This document shows, piece after piece, positions 1-10,520 of a stretch of DNA of 31,191 bases. The DNA is from Cerioporus squamosus (taxonomy: Eukaryota; Basidiomycota; Agaricomycetes; Polyporales; Polyporaceae): NCBI GenBank assembly GCA_022592435.1, contig JABYQS010000320.1, positions 1-31,191 on the forward strand, given 5' to 3'. Every line of letters begins with the position of its first letter. Position 1 is the first letter of the stretch. Both the position numbers and the translations under genes were made by a program. Below the pieces are notes generated by a model, which saw only the letters and a program-made list of their open reading frames with translations, ran no database searches and had not been told where the DNA came from.

Positions 1-544
1 GGGATGAAAAAATAGGCATGTCATGTCAATATGTGCCCGTCGAGGACAGCGTCTGCGTACTTTCTCAATCGTTGCCAAGCCTGATGGAACGAGATCATAC
101 CAAGGTAACTTGTGACAGGCAGACTTCCATATCTCGGCTTCAGGCTTGTACCCAGCATATATCTGGCGCTGCAGGTGATTTTGTGTGAAATTAGAGGAAG
201 TTTGACTTATGCTAGCGCATACACCCACCTCTGTAACATCGTCCAGTGGCCAGAAGCTCCCTGATGCACGCGTTCGGTACCAACACGAACCTTAACCATG
301 GATCTTGAGATGACACTTATTGACATATGATCTATGGCAACTCCACTGGGTCTGTGGCGTACAACGTGGCCAGCGGGATGCCGTAGAGGGCTTAGCCAAC
401 AGCGTTGTCCTATCATTGCGGCGATAAGTGCGGTGGTCAAACACTCCAAGTGCGCAATGAATCAAAACTTACCGCGGGGAGGAGGGTGACAAATTATTAC
501 TGAAAACTCCGCGACGCTGCTGCGATCCAGATCCGAAGAAGCGG
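1..544. other. left edge, no gene recognised
   Basis: No reading frame here has a recognisable domain or a convincing set of splice sites. A minus-strand frame of 80 codons at 207-449 has no recognisable motif and is treated as chance. The stretch ends at the 9-bp target duplication of the first MULE. Confidence 0.5.
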
Positions 545-553
545 GGCCAGGTG
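545..553. repeat. target-site duplication, left of MULE-1
   Basis: GGCCAGGTG directly precedes the element and is repeated exactly at 4312-4320. Nine bases is the usual Mutator-superfamily duplication length. Confidence 0.95.
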
Positions 554-700
554 GGATAGTAAGCCTGCACACACCTTTCCCTTATTCGGAAGGCGGGCGC
601 TTCGAGCCCCCGACCCGGCGCCTCGGACGCGCTCCTGCCTATTATGGATCCTCTACTCACCGCCGCTCTCGCTTGGGCTCGCGCGTCGATTGCAGCCCTT
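554..700 (+). repeat. MULE-1 left terminal inverted repeat
   Basis: These 147 bases match the reverse complement of 4164-4311 with one 1-bp indel (GCCGCTCTC against GCCGCCTCTC) and a mismatch near the inner end. The repeat is GC-rich and is also present, identical, at 15377-15523. Confidence 0.94.
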
Positions 701-872
701 CCTTGGGCGAGTAAATCGTCCAGTTTGGTCGAAGAGAATGTATTATAGTCAATGTAACGAACAGAGCCTTCTTCTTCGAAGAATACAGCTTGAATACGAT
801 AGTTCCTGTGGTCTAAGGAGGTCGAGCGCTTACAACTTGTGCGCAAAATTGTTGTGGCCTTAGGGGTCGAGC

Positions 873-3800
873 TTGACCACCACCTGCTTTCCTTGCATAC
901 TGCTCGCGTTCCAATGTCTAAAGCAAACTCTTGCTGGTCGAAACTTCGTCAACTACGGCCATGCTGAAGCTGCTGGGCAGAAAGTCTCCTTACCTGAGCG
1001 CCGGAAGGCCACCAAAGTCCACGTCGAAAAGCTCTGTGTCACTGAAGAGCAAAAGCAGGCCATCGCAGCGATTTACGCCCAGGAGAGGGACATTTCACTC
1101 TCATATAACTCAGCAGAGAAGGACGAACGAATTGCTGCTGCTGCAAAGCTGGCGGAAGTCGGGATAGATCTGGAGGGCCGGGTTGGATTGGGAAACCGTT
1201 GGAGTGTCCGGTGGTCGCAGCCGTTGAGGCCAAAGCAGCGAACTCGCAGGAAGCTATATCAATGGTATGTCGTGAAATTGGACATGTCTGCGCACAAGAC
1301 AAGACTCAGCCTATGTCACGGTCATGTACATCTCAGTGACTGCGGCTACAACGAGAAGTCTCGCAACACCACCACTTGCCGCAGTCCAGTTGACTTCACC
1401 GGGTGCTTGGCACATGCGGAGGTGCTGTATGAGCTTGCCACTGGGCATGTCCTCCTCATCCGAGGATGGCTCGACCACAATCAGCGCTGCAAAGACGCAT
1501 TCCTCACTCGCATTCCTCCCATCCCCCTACATCAGTCTGTGTACGAGGTGGCCTTGAAGCAGCTCGAGGCCGGTGCCCAGCTTGCCGACATTCAAGAGAA
1601 GAACCGGCAGATGTTCCGGGACCGCAAATACCCCGGACAACCTGTCGACCTTCATGAATCCCCCTATCGATGGCTTCTGCGCACAAGCGACACTCGTTCT
1701 CTCTATCGCCAATTCAATCGCCTCCGCGGTATCAACACTACGTCCCCTGCCCACATCAATGTTCACGGCTGGCGTGATCCAAGCTCTCCCATCTACAACA
1801 AGGCCTTTGCCGACGCCATCTTCCACTACTCTCCACGAGCAGAGAAAGACGACCGCTTCGAGGTCTGTATTGCTACGGACGAGATGCGTGAGGCTGCATG
1901 GAGGTATGCACATAATTCCCAGATCCTGCTGGATGGGACCTTCGGTCTGTGCGATCGCAAGCTTCTTCTGTTCATCGTCATGGGCCTAGACGAGAAGAAC
2001 TGTGGTCTTCCCCTCGCCTTCCTGCTCTTCTCAGCTCCATCGGGAAATAAGCAGACATCAAGTGGCTATAATACCGAGATCCTCACCAAGCTGCTCTCGC
2101 GCTGGAAGGCCGCGCTCGGAACCCGTGATGGCGCCACCTTCTCTCCCTGTGTTGCCACTACAGACACAGACCTGAAGGAGCGCGGTGCATTACTCGATGT
2201 CTTCCCGGGTATCTGGCTCATCCTCTGCAAGTTCCATGTCCGTCAGTCCTGGCGGAACCATCGCACTCGTGTTGTGAAGGGAACTACGGCATACCATGTC
2301 GATGTCCGACGACGTCTCTCAGAACTCGAGACCGCCCTGGTCGAGACTACGGGATACGAGGAGGCACAAGCCCTAGTCAAGCAGGAGCGGGAGATCCTGA
2401 TGCGGGAGGATTTACCGGAAAGTCATGGGGCCATCACCGGAGGCCTTGAGCATCTTGACTATCTCTCCGGGTATTGGATGTCGAGCGAGGACTTCTGGCG
2501 CAGCTGGTCGGAGTTTGCTCGACAGGCGGCTGCCAAGATCCTCGGCCGGAAGGTCGAAGGGGTCGTGCGTACAACGAACCATCTTGAAGCCTTCAATGGG
2601 GTCTTGAAGCGCAAGCACATTCGCCGTTGGCAGCGCGGAGGCCGTCGGGTCCGGGTGGACATCCTACTGCACCTCTTTGTCTTCAGCTTGGTCCCTGCGA
2701 TCTATCAAGCACGTACCTTGGAGCAGCTGGAAGAGGCTCGCCTCGCGGCGCAGATGAAGGCCATACCCGGAGGGGCCGAACTCCTTGCTGCGAACAGCAC
2801 GGCGCGCGGTCATCCCAGTCAACAGGACACAAGCACAGACGAGACGCGATACGCCTGGCTCGCTCCCGATGAGTCCCGCGACAGCGCTGCTGCTGGCTTG
2901 GTCGAGAACCGTCAGATCAGTGTTCCAGACTTCCAAGAACAGTCACGTACCTTTGCGTTCGACTGCTTCTCCTCACGCGCCCTAGCTTCCGATACCGCTC
3001 CGGTGTCATACTCTCTCTCCATCGGGTTGGATGGGTCAGCTGCGTGCTCTTGTGCGGACTTCCGAGCGCATGGAGGGGCTTGCAAGCACATCCGTGCTGG
3101 ATTGCTCATGCTCGACGAGCTCCGGAAGGAGCTGCAGAAGAAGAATCTGTCAGTTCCTTCCATCAGCTTGCCCAAAACGGCGAAAGAAGCACGTACTCTG
3201 TTCGCGTCGCGAACCCCGGATGCTATGGCTGTCTTCAAGCGTCCCACTGCTGCAGTTGATGCATCTCTTCCTGGTGCTGGCGTGGTCATGCGGGCAGCGC
3301 AGCTTGTGGACGATGTCCTGCAAGCGTCGGGGGACATGTTCGAGACTCATACAGATGCGGCATTTGTCACTGCTGAAGATGACATCGACATACCTGGCTT
3401 AGACGACGACGACATGTCGGAGTCGGCCCCGGAGTCGTGTATGGAGGACCTGGAGCAACAGGATGAGCTGGAGGTGCCTTTGCTGCCGCCCCTAACCTCG
3501 GACTCAGATGTTGAGACCGTACTAGAGGATGATACCGTGGATACAAGTCGTGAGCATTCCATCATATCACGCTATAAGCATACTTATTACTCACCTGCTC
3601 GTGTGCCGCCAGAATCTCGTCTGGCCCTTGGAGGAAGTGCCAGGGCAGGAGTGAACCAACACCGCATAGCCCGGGTGTTCCATGAACTCGAGGCCGATGG
3701 TCCCAGGCTGCGACAGCTTGGAGAGCTTCTTGCTGAAGCGGAGCTTCCAGAAAGCGAGGTGGTTCGAGCGCAGAGACTCAAGGCAGATATCGACGTGCTT

Positions 3801-4088
3801 TCGACGCAGCTAGGACGACTGATTGTGGAGGCCAAGGGTCAAGACAAGAGACAGCCCGAGACCAGTCCTAGTGCCGCCATGCTGGCAGTGGGAATAGAAG
3901 CACGTCAGCGCTTGGCGATACCCGCGCCTGCAGTTTTTGCTCGTCCTAGGGAGCAGGCTGCACGTCGTACTCCATCCCCAGATGTCCAGCGGAAGAGCAA
4001 AAGACGTAAAGCGGACGCTCACCTAGTCATCTTCCCAGCTTCACCGGAGAATGCGCAGAAACGCCAGCAATCGTATGCCATTCATTAA
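873..4088 (+). CDS. MULE transposase (DDE core, SWIM zinc finger), copy 1
   Basis: The enzyme would cut and paste the element by acting on its terminal repeats in the nucleus. In residue numbers of the open frame, the MULE DDE core is visible: D354 in LLDGTFG, D431/D433 in TTDTDLKERG and E572 in NHLEAFNG. A SWIM zinc finger lies at about 724-742 (CSCADFRAHGGACKHI). An acidic D/E-rich stretch follows at about 840-890, then a likely coiled coil and a basic KSKRRK nuclear-localisation-like motif near the end. The frame runs through a probable 72-nt intron (1265-1336). Removing it creates a QCDCG motif and a likely N-terminal Cys/His cluster. The open frame has no good ATG. The ATG at 914 that opens copy 2's frame is shifted here by an extra A in 920-922, so the true N-terminus is uncertain and may be a spliced upstream exon. 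The stop is TAA at 4086-4088. Confidence 0.9.
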   Translation: MTTTCFPCILLAFQCLKQTLAGRNFVNYGHAEAAGQKVSLPERRKATKVHVEKLCVTEEQKQAIAAIYAQERDISLSYNSAEKDERIAAAAKLAEVGIDLEGRVGLGNRWSVRWSQPLRPKQRTRRKLYQWYVVKLDMSAHKTRLSLCHGHVHLSDCGYNEKSRNTTTCRSPVDFTGCLAHAEVLYELATGHVLLIRGWLDHNQRCKDAFLTRIPPIPLHQSVYEVALKQLEAGAQLADIQEKNRQMFRDRKYPGQPVDLHESPYRWLLRTSDTRSLYRQFNRLRGINTTSPAHINVHGWRDPSSPIYNKAFADAIFHYSPRAEKDDRFEVCIATDEMREAAWRYAHNSQILLDGTFGLCDRKLLLFIVMGLDEKNCGLPLAFLLFSAPSGNKQTSSGYNTEILTKLLSRWKAALGTRDGATFSPCVATTDTDLKERGALLDVFPGIWLILCKFHVRQSWRNHRTRVVKGTTAYHVDVRRRLSELETALVETTGYEEAQALVKQEREILMREDLPESHGAITGGLEHLDYLSGYWMSSEDFWRSWSEFARQAAAKILGRKVEGVVRTTNHLEAFNGVLKRKHIRRWQRGGRRVRVDILLHLFVFSLVPAIYQARTLEQLEEARLAAQMKAIPGGAELLAANSTARGHPSQQDTSTDETRYAWLAPDESRDSAAAGLVENRQISVPDFQEQSRTFAFDCFSSRALASDTAPVSYSLSIGLDGSAACSCADFRAHGGACKHIRAGLLMLDELRKELQKKNLSVPSISLPKTAKEARTLFASRTPDAMAVFKRPTAAVDASLPGAGVVMRAAQLVDDVLQASGDMFETHTDAAFVTAEDDIDIPGLDDDDMSESAPESCMEDLEQQDELEVPLLPPLTSDSDVETVLEDDTVDTSREHSIISRYKHTYYSPARVPPESRLALGGSARAGVNQHRIARVFHELEADGPRLRQLGELLAEAELPESEVVRAQRLKADIDVLSTQLGRLIVEAKGQDKRQPETSPSAAMLAVGIEARQRLAIPAPAVFARPREQAARRTPSPDVQRKSKRRKADAHLVIFPASPENAQKRQQSYAIH
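1265..1336 (+). other. probable in-frame intron in the MULE transposase
   Basis: It starts GTATGT, ends ATCTCAG, and is 72 nt long, a multiple of three with no in-frame stop, so the frame stays open whether or not it is spliced. Splicing joins CAA-TG to TGACTGCGGC and gives QCDCGYN in place of a stretch with little sense. The equivalent in copy 2 is 16087-16158. Confidence 0.75.
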
Positions 4089-4163
4089 TCAAATGATTTG
4101 TATCGTTAACAAAGTAAATCTAACCATCTATTGTAAGTATGCGAGAGGCCATTGAGCCTCAGA

Positions 4164-4311
4164 AAGGGTTGCAATCGACGCGCGAGCCCAAGCGAGAGGC
4201 GGCGGTGAGTAGAGGATCCATAATAGGCAGGAGCGCGTCCGAGGCGCCGGGTCGGGGGCTCGAAGCGCCCGCCTTCCGAATAAGGGAAAGGTGTGTGCAG
4301 GCTTACTATCC
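4164..4311 (-). repeat. MULE-1 right terminal inverted repeat
   Basis: This is the inverted partner of 554-700 and ends in CTTACTATCC at the element boundary. Confidence 0.94.
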
Positions 4312-4320
4312 GGCCAGGTG
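4312..4320. repeat. target-site duplication, right of MULE-1
   Basis: GGCCAGGTG, identical to 545-553. Confidence 0.95.
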
Positions 4321-5460
4321 TAGACAGAGGTGGCTGGGCATTGACGCTGCATATATTCGCTACAGTAAGTACCTCGATATATGCGGAGCGCGCAAAGTGT
4401 GGGGAGCACATTCTCTGCGTTCGTTGATCAGCTACGTGTGCTGGAGGCCTGGAATGCCCTGGTGATTGATGAAAGGCTACCGGGTTGCGTCGCGGTGAGG
4501 TAACCGGGCTGTGAGGCCCGAACGACAAACAAGTTAGCCAGATTGAATGAGAAATTTGAGAGCTTTCCGATGAGATATGCGCCCACAACTCTGTTGCTTG
4601 TAGGAGTACTCGTAGAGGACGATGCGTTGATTAAGGCCTGAGATGGCCGGACTGGACTTGGTGCCTGAGACTGAGATCATAACGAAGTCCGAAGCTTGGA
4701 GGAGAACTCACCTAGCGTACTAAGCAGTATGTTACAATAGCGTAGACATCGTCGAGATCAAACGGCCAAGCAGTATACTTACAGACGGACTTCATGATGG
4801 TGGTGGTCTGTGGTCAACCCGCGAAGACGCCGGAGACGGCTTGAGCGTCTGAAGTGTTCCACTCCGAGTGTCGTTGACCCTCGCATCCGCCGGTTCTTCC
4901 GGAGACGATATTGGGAGCAAAAGTATGCCAAAGGTTGTACCGCTGAAAGCGAAGCCGCGTCCGTAGCATTGCAAGTCATACTTACGGACTTGGAGGCAAC
5001 CTCGCCGGGATAAGGTCACCTGTAACATCTTGACCAGGATCGCACTGTGCGATCGCCTCACCATGAGTTCTCTCATCTGACACACTCGATCAAAGAGCAC
5101 GCTGAGGCTCCTTTTGTTGATGTTCACGTCTTGAGCAAACATACATGATTGTCCGATGCCATGAGTACCGAATCTGAGTTGTCAGTATTTACTAGTCGGT
5201 AGGTGCACCGCTGAGATTCACCTAACGTTCTAATCGTCGAGCCAGAGACAAAACGGAGTCAGAGGCAAAGGTGAGCAGGACTCGAAAACGATGCGCACGC
5301 GAGGGCAAAAAGCACACGGTGTTGGCCGGGTTGCATATGTTCAACTAATACGCGCCTGTCTGGACTCTCACCAGTTCTTCTCCAACCCCCTCAACCGTCC
5401 GCTCACACATTACGACACAATCTTACCTTTCGCCTACGCTTTTATTGCCTAGTCACCGTA
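4321..5460. other. intergenic between MULE-1 and the F-box gene
   Basis: About 1.1 kb with no recognisable coding frame. A 116-codon minus frame (4792-5142) begins with ATG but shows no domain. The last ~120 bases before 5461 are C/T-rich and may hold the F-box gene promoter and leader; no clear TATA box is seen. Confidence 0.45.
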
Positions 5461-6874
5461 ATGGCGAAGACAAACCAATCCCGACCACACGGCCGAAATG
5501 GACGCAAGGCCCCCGCTGCCCCGGTAAGTGCCATGGTGCTGTTGCTCTCCGCCACATACCACCGCCTCCCACAACTGCATCTGACAGAAGGATAAGCAGA
5601 ACAGAAATGGAAGAAATAACAAGTCACGCACCGCAGAGACGTCCCTCTCGGGATCCAGACCGCGTTCACGAAACCACTCGGTCCGACCATCTCAAACCAC
5701 CGTGACACGGCGCCAGACACGGTCCGCGACGCAGATGCAACTGCATTACAAACACCTACCAGCGGAGACTTGGATGTCCATTTGCAAGCACGTGGGATCG
5801 CAGGGGAACCTGGCACAACTGGCAAGAGTCAGCAGATACCTTCAACCCATCGCCTCAGAGGTCCTCTACCGGAACGTCGCTCTCCACTCACCACAAGCCC
5901 TCCGTTCCTTCCGTACAACCCTCGCGAAATACCCCAACATGGCAGCCTTATTACGCACCCTGAGGCTTGAGTGGACAGAGGACAACCACTTGTCGGTCCC
6001 GAAGAACGCCCCTCGGTGGTTTGTGGAGATGATGGACGCCCTGCGAGACGGAAGGGTGGAACACCTGGCCCTTCATATCTTCCCTCGGAAGTATCACCGC
6101 GTCAGCTGGAATCCGAGATCTGAGTTTGACCAGGCCCTTGTGGCGTACATCACAAGTCTAGGTCTCGATGGAGTTCACCTCCCGCCGAGCATCCGTGTGC
6201 TCGAAGCTCAATCACACCTGTTCCTCAAGGGTGCGATCGCGCTAGTTTCACCAGGAAAGCCGGTTGCACCTCTCGTCGCACTTAGTCTGCACGAAGTGGA
6301 CCATGCCGTTTTGGATCATGATCACCAGCTCCAGATCATCCCAATGGCTGCGACGCTGCGCAGAATGCACATATCAATGAGTGACTGGGCACAGGACGAT
6401 CATCCGCTCTGGCTCTGTGGCTGCGTACAGCTCAGGCTGCCACATGTGGATTATCTCGAGATCGCCCAGAATGAACCCCGTTGGACGGTCCGTCTTCTCA
6501 TCACGGTACATACGTGCATCGCTGATGAAGTATATCAGACACCACCGGAACGTTCGCCGGGCATGGCAGCCGACCGACTGAACCGATGGCTCACTAGGTT
6601 TGACGGCATGAATGAGTACTTGCCGGGGCTCCAAGTACTGGTATGGATCCCCGCCTGGGGAGACGTGCAAGACCTTGACCCTGGCACGCGAGCTCGCACG
6701 TATGTTGGTGACGTCAGGAGGGATGTCTTCACAGTCTTGAATATCCGGACGTTCGCTATCGTATTCCCGAGCGAGCGTTGTGTGCGTTTCGAGTCGTCGG
6801 ATGCGGGCTCGGAGCCGCAATACACGCTCGTCCCAAGGGATAGCTTTCACGACCTCGACTGGAACCGTACCTGA
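5461..6874 (+). CDS. F-box domain protein
   Basis: An F-box protein normally bridges SKP1 of an SCF ubiquitin ligase to a substrate; the substrate here is unknown. The model has two exons, 5461-5523 and 5588-6874, joined in frame across a 64-nt intron (GTAAGT...CTGACAG), giving 449 residues. The first ~70 residues are basic and rich in N, R and S, suggesting disorder or nuclear targeting. The F-box-like segment lies at about 76-120 (LPAETW, then LAQLARVSRYLQPIASEVLY), starting with the usual LPxE. The remaining ~330 residues have scattered leucine-rich stretches but no repeat I can name, as is common for Agaricomycete F-box proteins. The ATG at 5461 was chosen because its frame continues exactly across the intron. 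The gene is convergent with the BTB gene at 7325-8849. Confidence 0.83.
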
Positions 6875-7324
6875 AAGTAGGTGAGTCACTAAGAGTGTGG
6901 TATCTAGTTATTGCAGGATACCTGACCATGGTAACGTCCAGGATTGCAACGGTGCAAAGGCGTCCTGTCGTGAACACGCCTACTGCGGACTCGGAAGTTG
7001 CGTGGTTAGCCGGAGGCACGGCTGAAGGTGCGAGAGAATCACCTTTGTCGGGGAAGACGATGCAGAATTGGTCCGTACAATCCGTGGGGTGGTAGTCTGG
7101 CAGCATGCAGCGATCGCGACACCGTCTGTATGGGCTGGGAAGGCGAGGAAGATTTCATATATATTGTTCGTGTTGTACACGTGAGACTATACAACGCCAA
7201 TCGTCGTGCAAGAACTTCGCAGAGGCACTGGGGAAGAATTCGATGAGCGAGAGCGGGAGAGGATCTCGACATCAGACAGTGTGAAGAGGGCGTCACGAGC
7301 GAACGTAGACGAGATAGAAGGCAG
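6875..7324. other. convergent intergenic region
   Basis: It lies between the 3' ends of the F-box gene (+) and the BTB gene (-). Short frames on both strands show no domain. It probably holds the two 3' UTRs; no obvious terminator structure was seen. Confidence 0.5.
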
Positions 7325-8849
7325 TCAAGGTCCAGGGGCGGCAGGTGCGTTCACTACGGGAGGTTGAGCGGGCGCAGGTACAGGTATTACCTGAGGCATT
7401 GCTGGAGGAGCTGGAAGCGGGCCAGCAGGGACATGTGGTGGAGGCTGAACGGGAGGAGGAGGGCCAGGCCAGGGAGGCTGAATAATGATTGGAGGAGGCT
7501 GGATTATCATCGGAGCAGGAGCAGGAGCAGGAGGGGGTGCAGCTGCCAATGGCGGTTGTACAGCAGCGGGATCAGGAGCAGCGTCGTCCATGTCATCCGA
7601 GGGTGCCTCGGGCTCGGACTCGGGCTCGGGCAAACCCCACCTGTCGACCTTCACCCCCATCATCTCCGGAAGCCTCTCGAAGATCTCCCGGTGGATGTCC
7701 TTCTGCCGTTCCTGCTTGCCCAGCATCCGGTGGCACTCCCAGCACAGGTCGCGCTCCACGTCGCTGCGATCGACGAATGGGGTCCAGGACCAGTCCCAGC
7801 GAAGGTTGATGAGCGTGATCTTGTTGACTTCGTTCGTGAGCTCGCTCAGAATATGCCGCAGCGTCTGCTCGCAGCGCTCGGGCCGTCGGCATGTAGGCGA
7901 CACGGTCTGCTTCAGGAGCTTGAGCGTCGCCATCGCGTTGGCCTCGACGAGGTTCGCGCGGCCGAGGTAGCAGCGCCCAAGGTCCTCCAAAGAGAGCGTC
8001 TCGTGCGTGCCGTCCTCCCGCACAAAGCCGTGAACGAGCTCTGCGCCGAGCATGCAGCAGCCCATCAGTGCACCTGGCAGCCACTTGTCCGCACCAACGA
8101 GGCGTGCGAGGTTCACGACGCCGATAGAATGGATGCGCTCGAACGTGGGAGGACTGAAGACCGCCTCGTCATTCTGCCAGAGAGGGAAGTCGTCGTGGTA
8201 GAAGGCTGCCATGTACTTCATACCGCCGGCGAGGAGAGCTTCGCACTGGTACTTGTGGGCCATGCGAATCACTGCGGAGATCTGGTGGTACGTTGGGTGT
8301 AGGGCGCCGCAGCTGTCAGCCGTCATCGTCAACGCTCTCATGTCCTCCTGCAGAACGGTTGTATACGTACACGAGACTACTCCCGGTCAGCGCTTTCAGG
8401 AAGTGCCGGAGGTCGGAGGGAGAGTCGGACAGGGGAAGCGTTATAATCGGCACACAGTCGGTACACTTAGCCTTTGGAGAAAGTTCAGGAGGCTGAGGGA
8501 GGGAGAGTATGTCTCTGAAGACCAGTGAATGGGACACAAGCAGGCCTAGGTAAACGCGGAACTGCACTGTGGAGGTCGTCAGGATAAGATTGCCATCCTC
8601 GAACCAGAGTTCGTCGTCTTTGCGTGGAGACTCGTCAACAGGAATGGTGCTTTCGGCCTTCTGCGGGTCTGCAGTGGAGTCGTCATCCCCATTGACAGTG
8701 GTAGCATCGGACTGATCGTCCGTCACAGATGGCGTGTGGGTTGCATGATCGTGTCCCTCAGGCTCCGGCGGAGGCGTTTTCCCTGGCGGACCGCGTACTG
8801 CAGGCCCTGAGGATGCCGCCTTCATAGGGAGTTGTATGAGTCCGTTCAT
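7325..8849 (-). CDS. BTB/POZ domain protein with proline-rich tail (BTB-A)
   Basis: BTB domains mediate dimerisation and often recruit CUL3 ubiquitin ligase; the role here is unknown. The exons on the minus strand are 8849-8371 and 8312-7325, separated by a 58-nt intron with donor GTACGT and acceptor GCTGACAG, in phase 2. The protein has 488 residues. An acidic, disordered N-terminus (1-75) precedes the BTB domain at about 77-160 (DDELWFEDGN, VQFRVY, SLVFRDILSLPQ). A helical region with GVVNLARL near 224-231 follows, then C301/C307 and C350/C353 in the family's CX5C-X42-CX2C pattern. Residues 395-488 are a Pro/Ala-rich low-complexity tail that its paralogues lack. The large antisense frames over 7364-8302 and 7485-7970 are shadows of this GC-rich coding sequence. 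Confidence 0.87.
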
Positions 8850-10047
8850 GCTAGTACGATATATGATAGTTGAGATCCATCGCTGTATCGTGCGTGAGTG
8901 CCCTCACTGTTGAGGAGAGGAACAAAGGAACTCACGACGAGCGATAGAAGCGGCGCGTGCAACTCAGCGCAAACCGCAAGAAGCAGCAACATTAATGCTG
9001 CTCCTCCGAGGATGTAGCTGGCCGCCATTGTAGCTCGAGTGACTGGACTCTGCAAAGCCTAGGACGCCAGGTATCGAGGTACTTGCCAGAGATTCCTGTA
9101 GATTAGCGCGAGAACCACACAGCTGCGGGATGACAGTCATCACAGCCTCGCTCCCGACCGAACACGAGGCAAACTTCGAATATACAAAGAAGGCAAGTCA
9201 TGCTTTGGCTGCGCTGTTCGGGTGCGAATGCTCTGCAGAGATCACAGGCCATCCCGATGTCCCCGAACATGCGCGACGCGGAGTATGAGCAAGCATCACG
9301 AAGCTCTGAAGGACGTCCGGGACCGCCGTACAGATCGTACATGGTAAGTACTGGCAGAGATCCCAATCCCCACGGAACGGGGCGCCCCGGAGAAGACTTT
9401 CTCTCATCCTGCTTCAACTAGTCGGAGGTATCCGCAACGGTTTCAGATGGCGAGCCATTACATGGAAGGAAGGAAGGGAGTAGCGCGTAGCATTCCAAGC
9501 AAATAAAAGGAGGTCTCACTCGAACCTGGAGGAGGCAGTACGTACTCGTTTGTCCTGCCAACCTCCTCAGTCTCGCGTTCTCTCCGTATGATATCATCAT
9601 CTCCCTCGGCACGACGTGTCCATCTTGTTCCACGACTGATACTTCATGCAGGTGATGACGAAGATACGAAGAAGTCTTGCTCGACACGAAGCCACGACAG
9701 AGACTGGAACGTTCGTGAAGGCGAAAGGTAAGAGGCAGTATCTCAACTCCGAGAAAGTCGGAGCGGCTGGCAAGACACGCTCACGTGCTTGACACGCTAG
9801 GTGCAAAAGCGCTCATCCCGCGCGGCCGCGACCATGTCTCTTCGTCGCTCCTCCTGGTCCCTACTCGTCCACCACGCAGGCCAAAAAGCACAGATGAAAG
9901 TATGCGTCCTATATTATTGACTGTTAGAAGACCGCTCATCGTGCGAAGATGTATAGGACGCAATACATCGGTCAACCGTATTATGTGCACATTTCAAGGC
10001 AGCCCGGTCGCTGGGAGGCTGACACTTGCCCGCCGTCTCCCTAGGCA
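8850..10047. other. intergenic between BTB-A and the intron-dense locus
   Basis: About 1.2 kb with only short frames. A 69-codon minus frame at 8846-9055 encodes a hydrophobic stretch, but nothing else supports it. The right part should contain the upstream control region of the locus whose TATA box lies at 10048. Confidence 0.4.
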
Positions 10048-10053
10048 TATAAA
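10048..10053 (+). promoter_or_regulatory. TATA box upstream of the intron-dense locus
   Basis: TATAAA within GGCATATAAATTT. It lies 89 bp upstream of an ATG in good context (CACCATGC, 10137) and about 470 bp upstream of the first strong intron donor. Its position fits a core promoter for the spliced plus-strand transcript inferred downstream. Confidence 0.5.
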
Positions 10054-10520
10054 TTTTTGTGCGGTACGCTTCCTTGACCGGACGCCCCTTGACTTCCTTC
10101 CCCCATCTCCGGTACCCTGCTCCCGTCCCTTGCACCATGCTAGGTCCGCAGCTCCCACTTCCTCTTTCGATCCGACTTCTAAGCTCCTTCGACCTTCTAC
10201 CTCCTGAATACGGCTACAATCCCCCGCTGGTCGCTGTATCTTCCTCGTACTACACCGCTCCTTAGTCGTGCCGCCATGCGAGACTCTCACCATCGCATCT
10301 CGACCCCGCTCAGAGCTCAAGATTGCAGTTGAGGTTCCGGCCGGCTCACCGACTAGGACGCGAGGACAACGGGAGGATAGGTGGGCAGGCGGGCGGGCGG
10401 CTGACGTATGCGGAGCCGGTGAGTTATCCAACACCCTTCCTCTCCAGAACTTGAACAACCTTCCAAGCATCGTCCACATCCACCTCCCTCGATCCTCGTG
10501 GAGGTTATCTATGGCTTGCG

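Larger units (their letters stand above)
554..4311 (+). mobile_element. MULE-1, complete Mutator-like DNA transposon (3758 bp)
   Basis: The element begins GGATAGTAAG and ends CTTACTATCC. Its ~147 bp terminal inverted repeats are almost perfect and it is flanked by a perfect 9-bp target duplication. It carries one large transposase frame on the plus strand with a DDE core and a SWIM zinc finger, which together with the 9-bp duplication places it in the Mutator superfamily. A second copy at 15377-19131, in the same orientation, differs only by one substitution and three one-base deletions, so at least one of the two insertions is recent. Between the left repeat and the transposase (about 701-870) lies sequence that may hold the true 5' exon. 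Confidence 0.96.

Noticed and set aside
594..620. tRNA-like B box (GCTTCGAGCCC) inside the MULE terminal repeat
   Set aside because: There is no A box at the right distance and no cloverleaf. The match is short and probably chance.
4139..4465. Plus-strand frame through the right MULE terminal repeat
   Set aside because: The same peptide appears on the opposite strand in the left repeat because the repeats are inverted. It carries no independent coding evidence.
4792..5142. Minus-strand frame as a degenerate BTB remnant
   Set aside because: A short stretch superficially resembles the FRVY...RDML pattern, but the expected DDExWFxDGN sequence upstream is absent.
7364..8302. 312-codon plus-strand frame opposite BTB-A
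   Set aside because: It is the shadow of a GC-rich coding exon. The minus strand has the BTB domain, correct splice sites and family cysteines.
8846..9055. 69-codon minus-strand frame with a hydrophobic segment as a small membrane protein
   Set aside because: It overlaps the BTB-A start by a few bases, has no supporting motif, and hydrophobic runs arise easily by chance.
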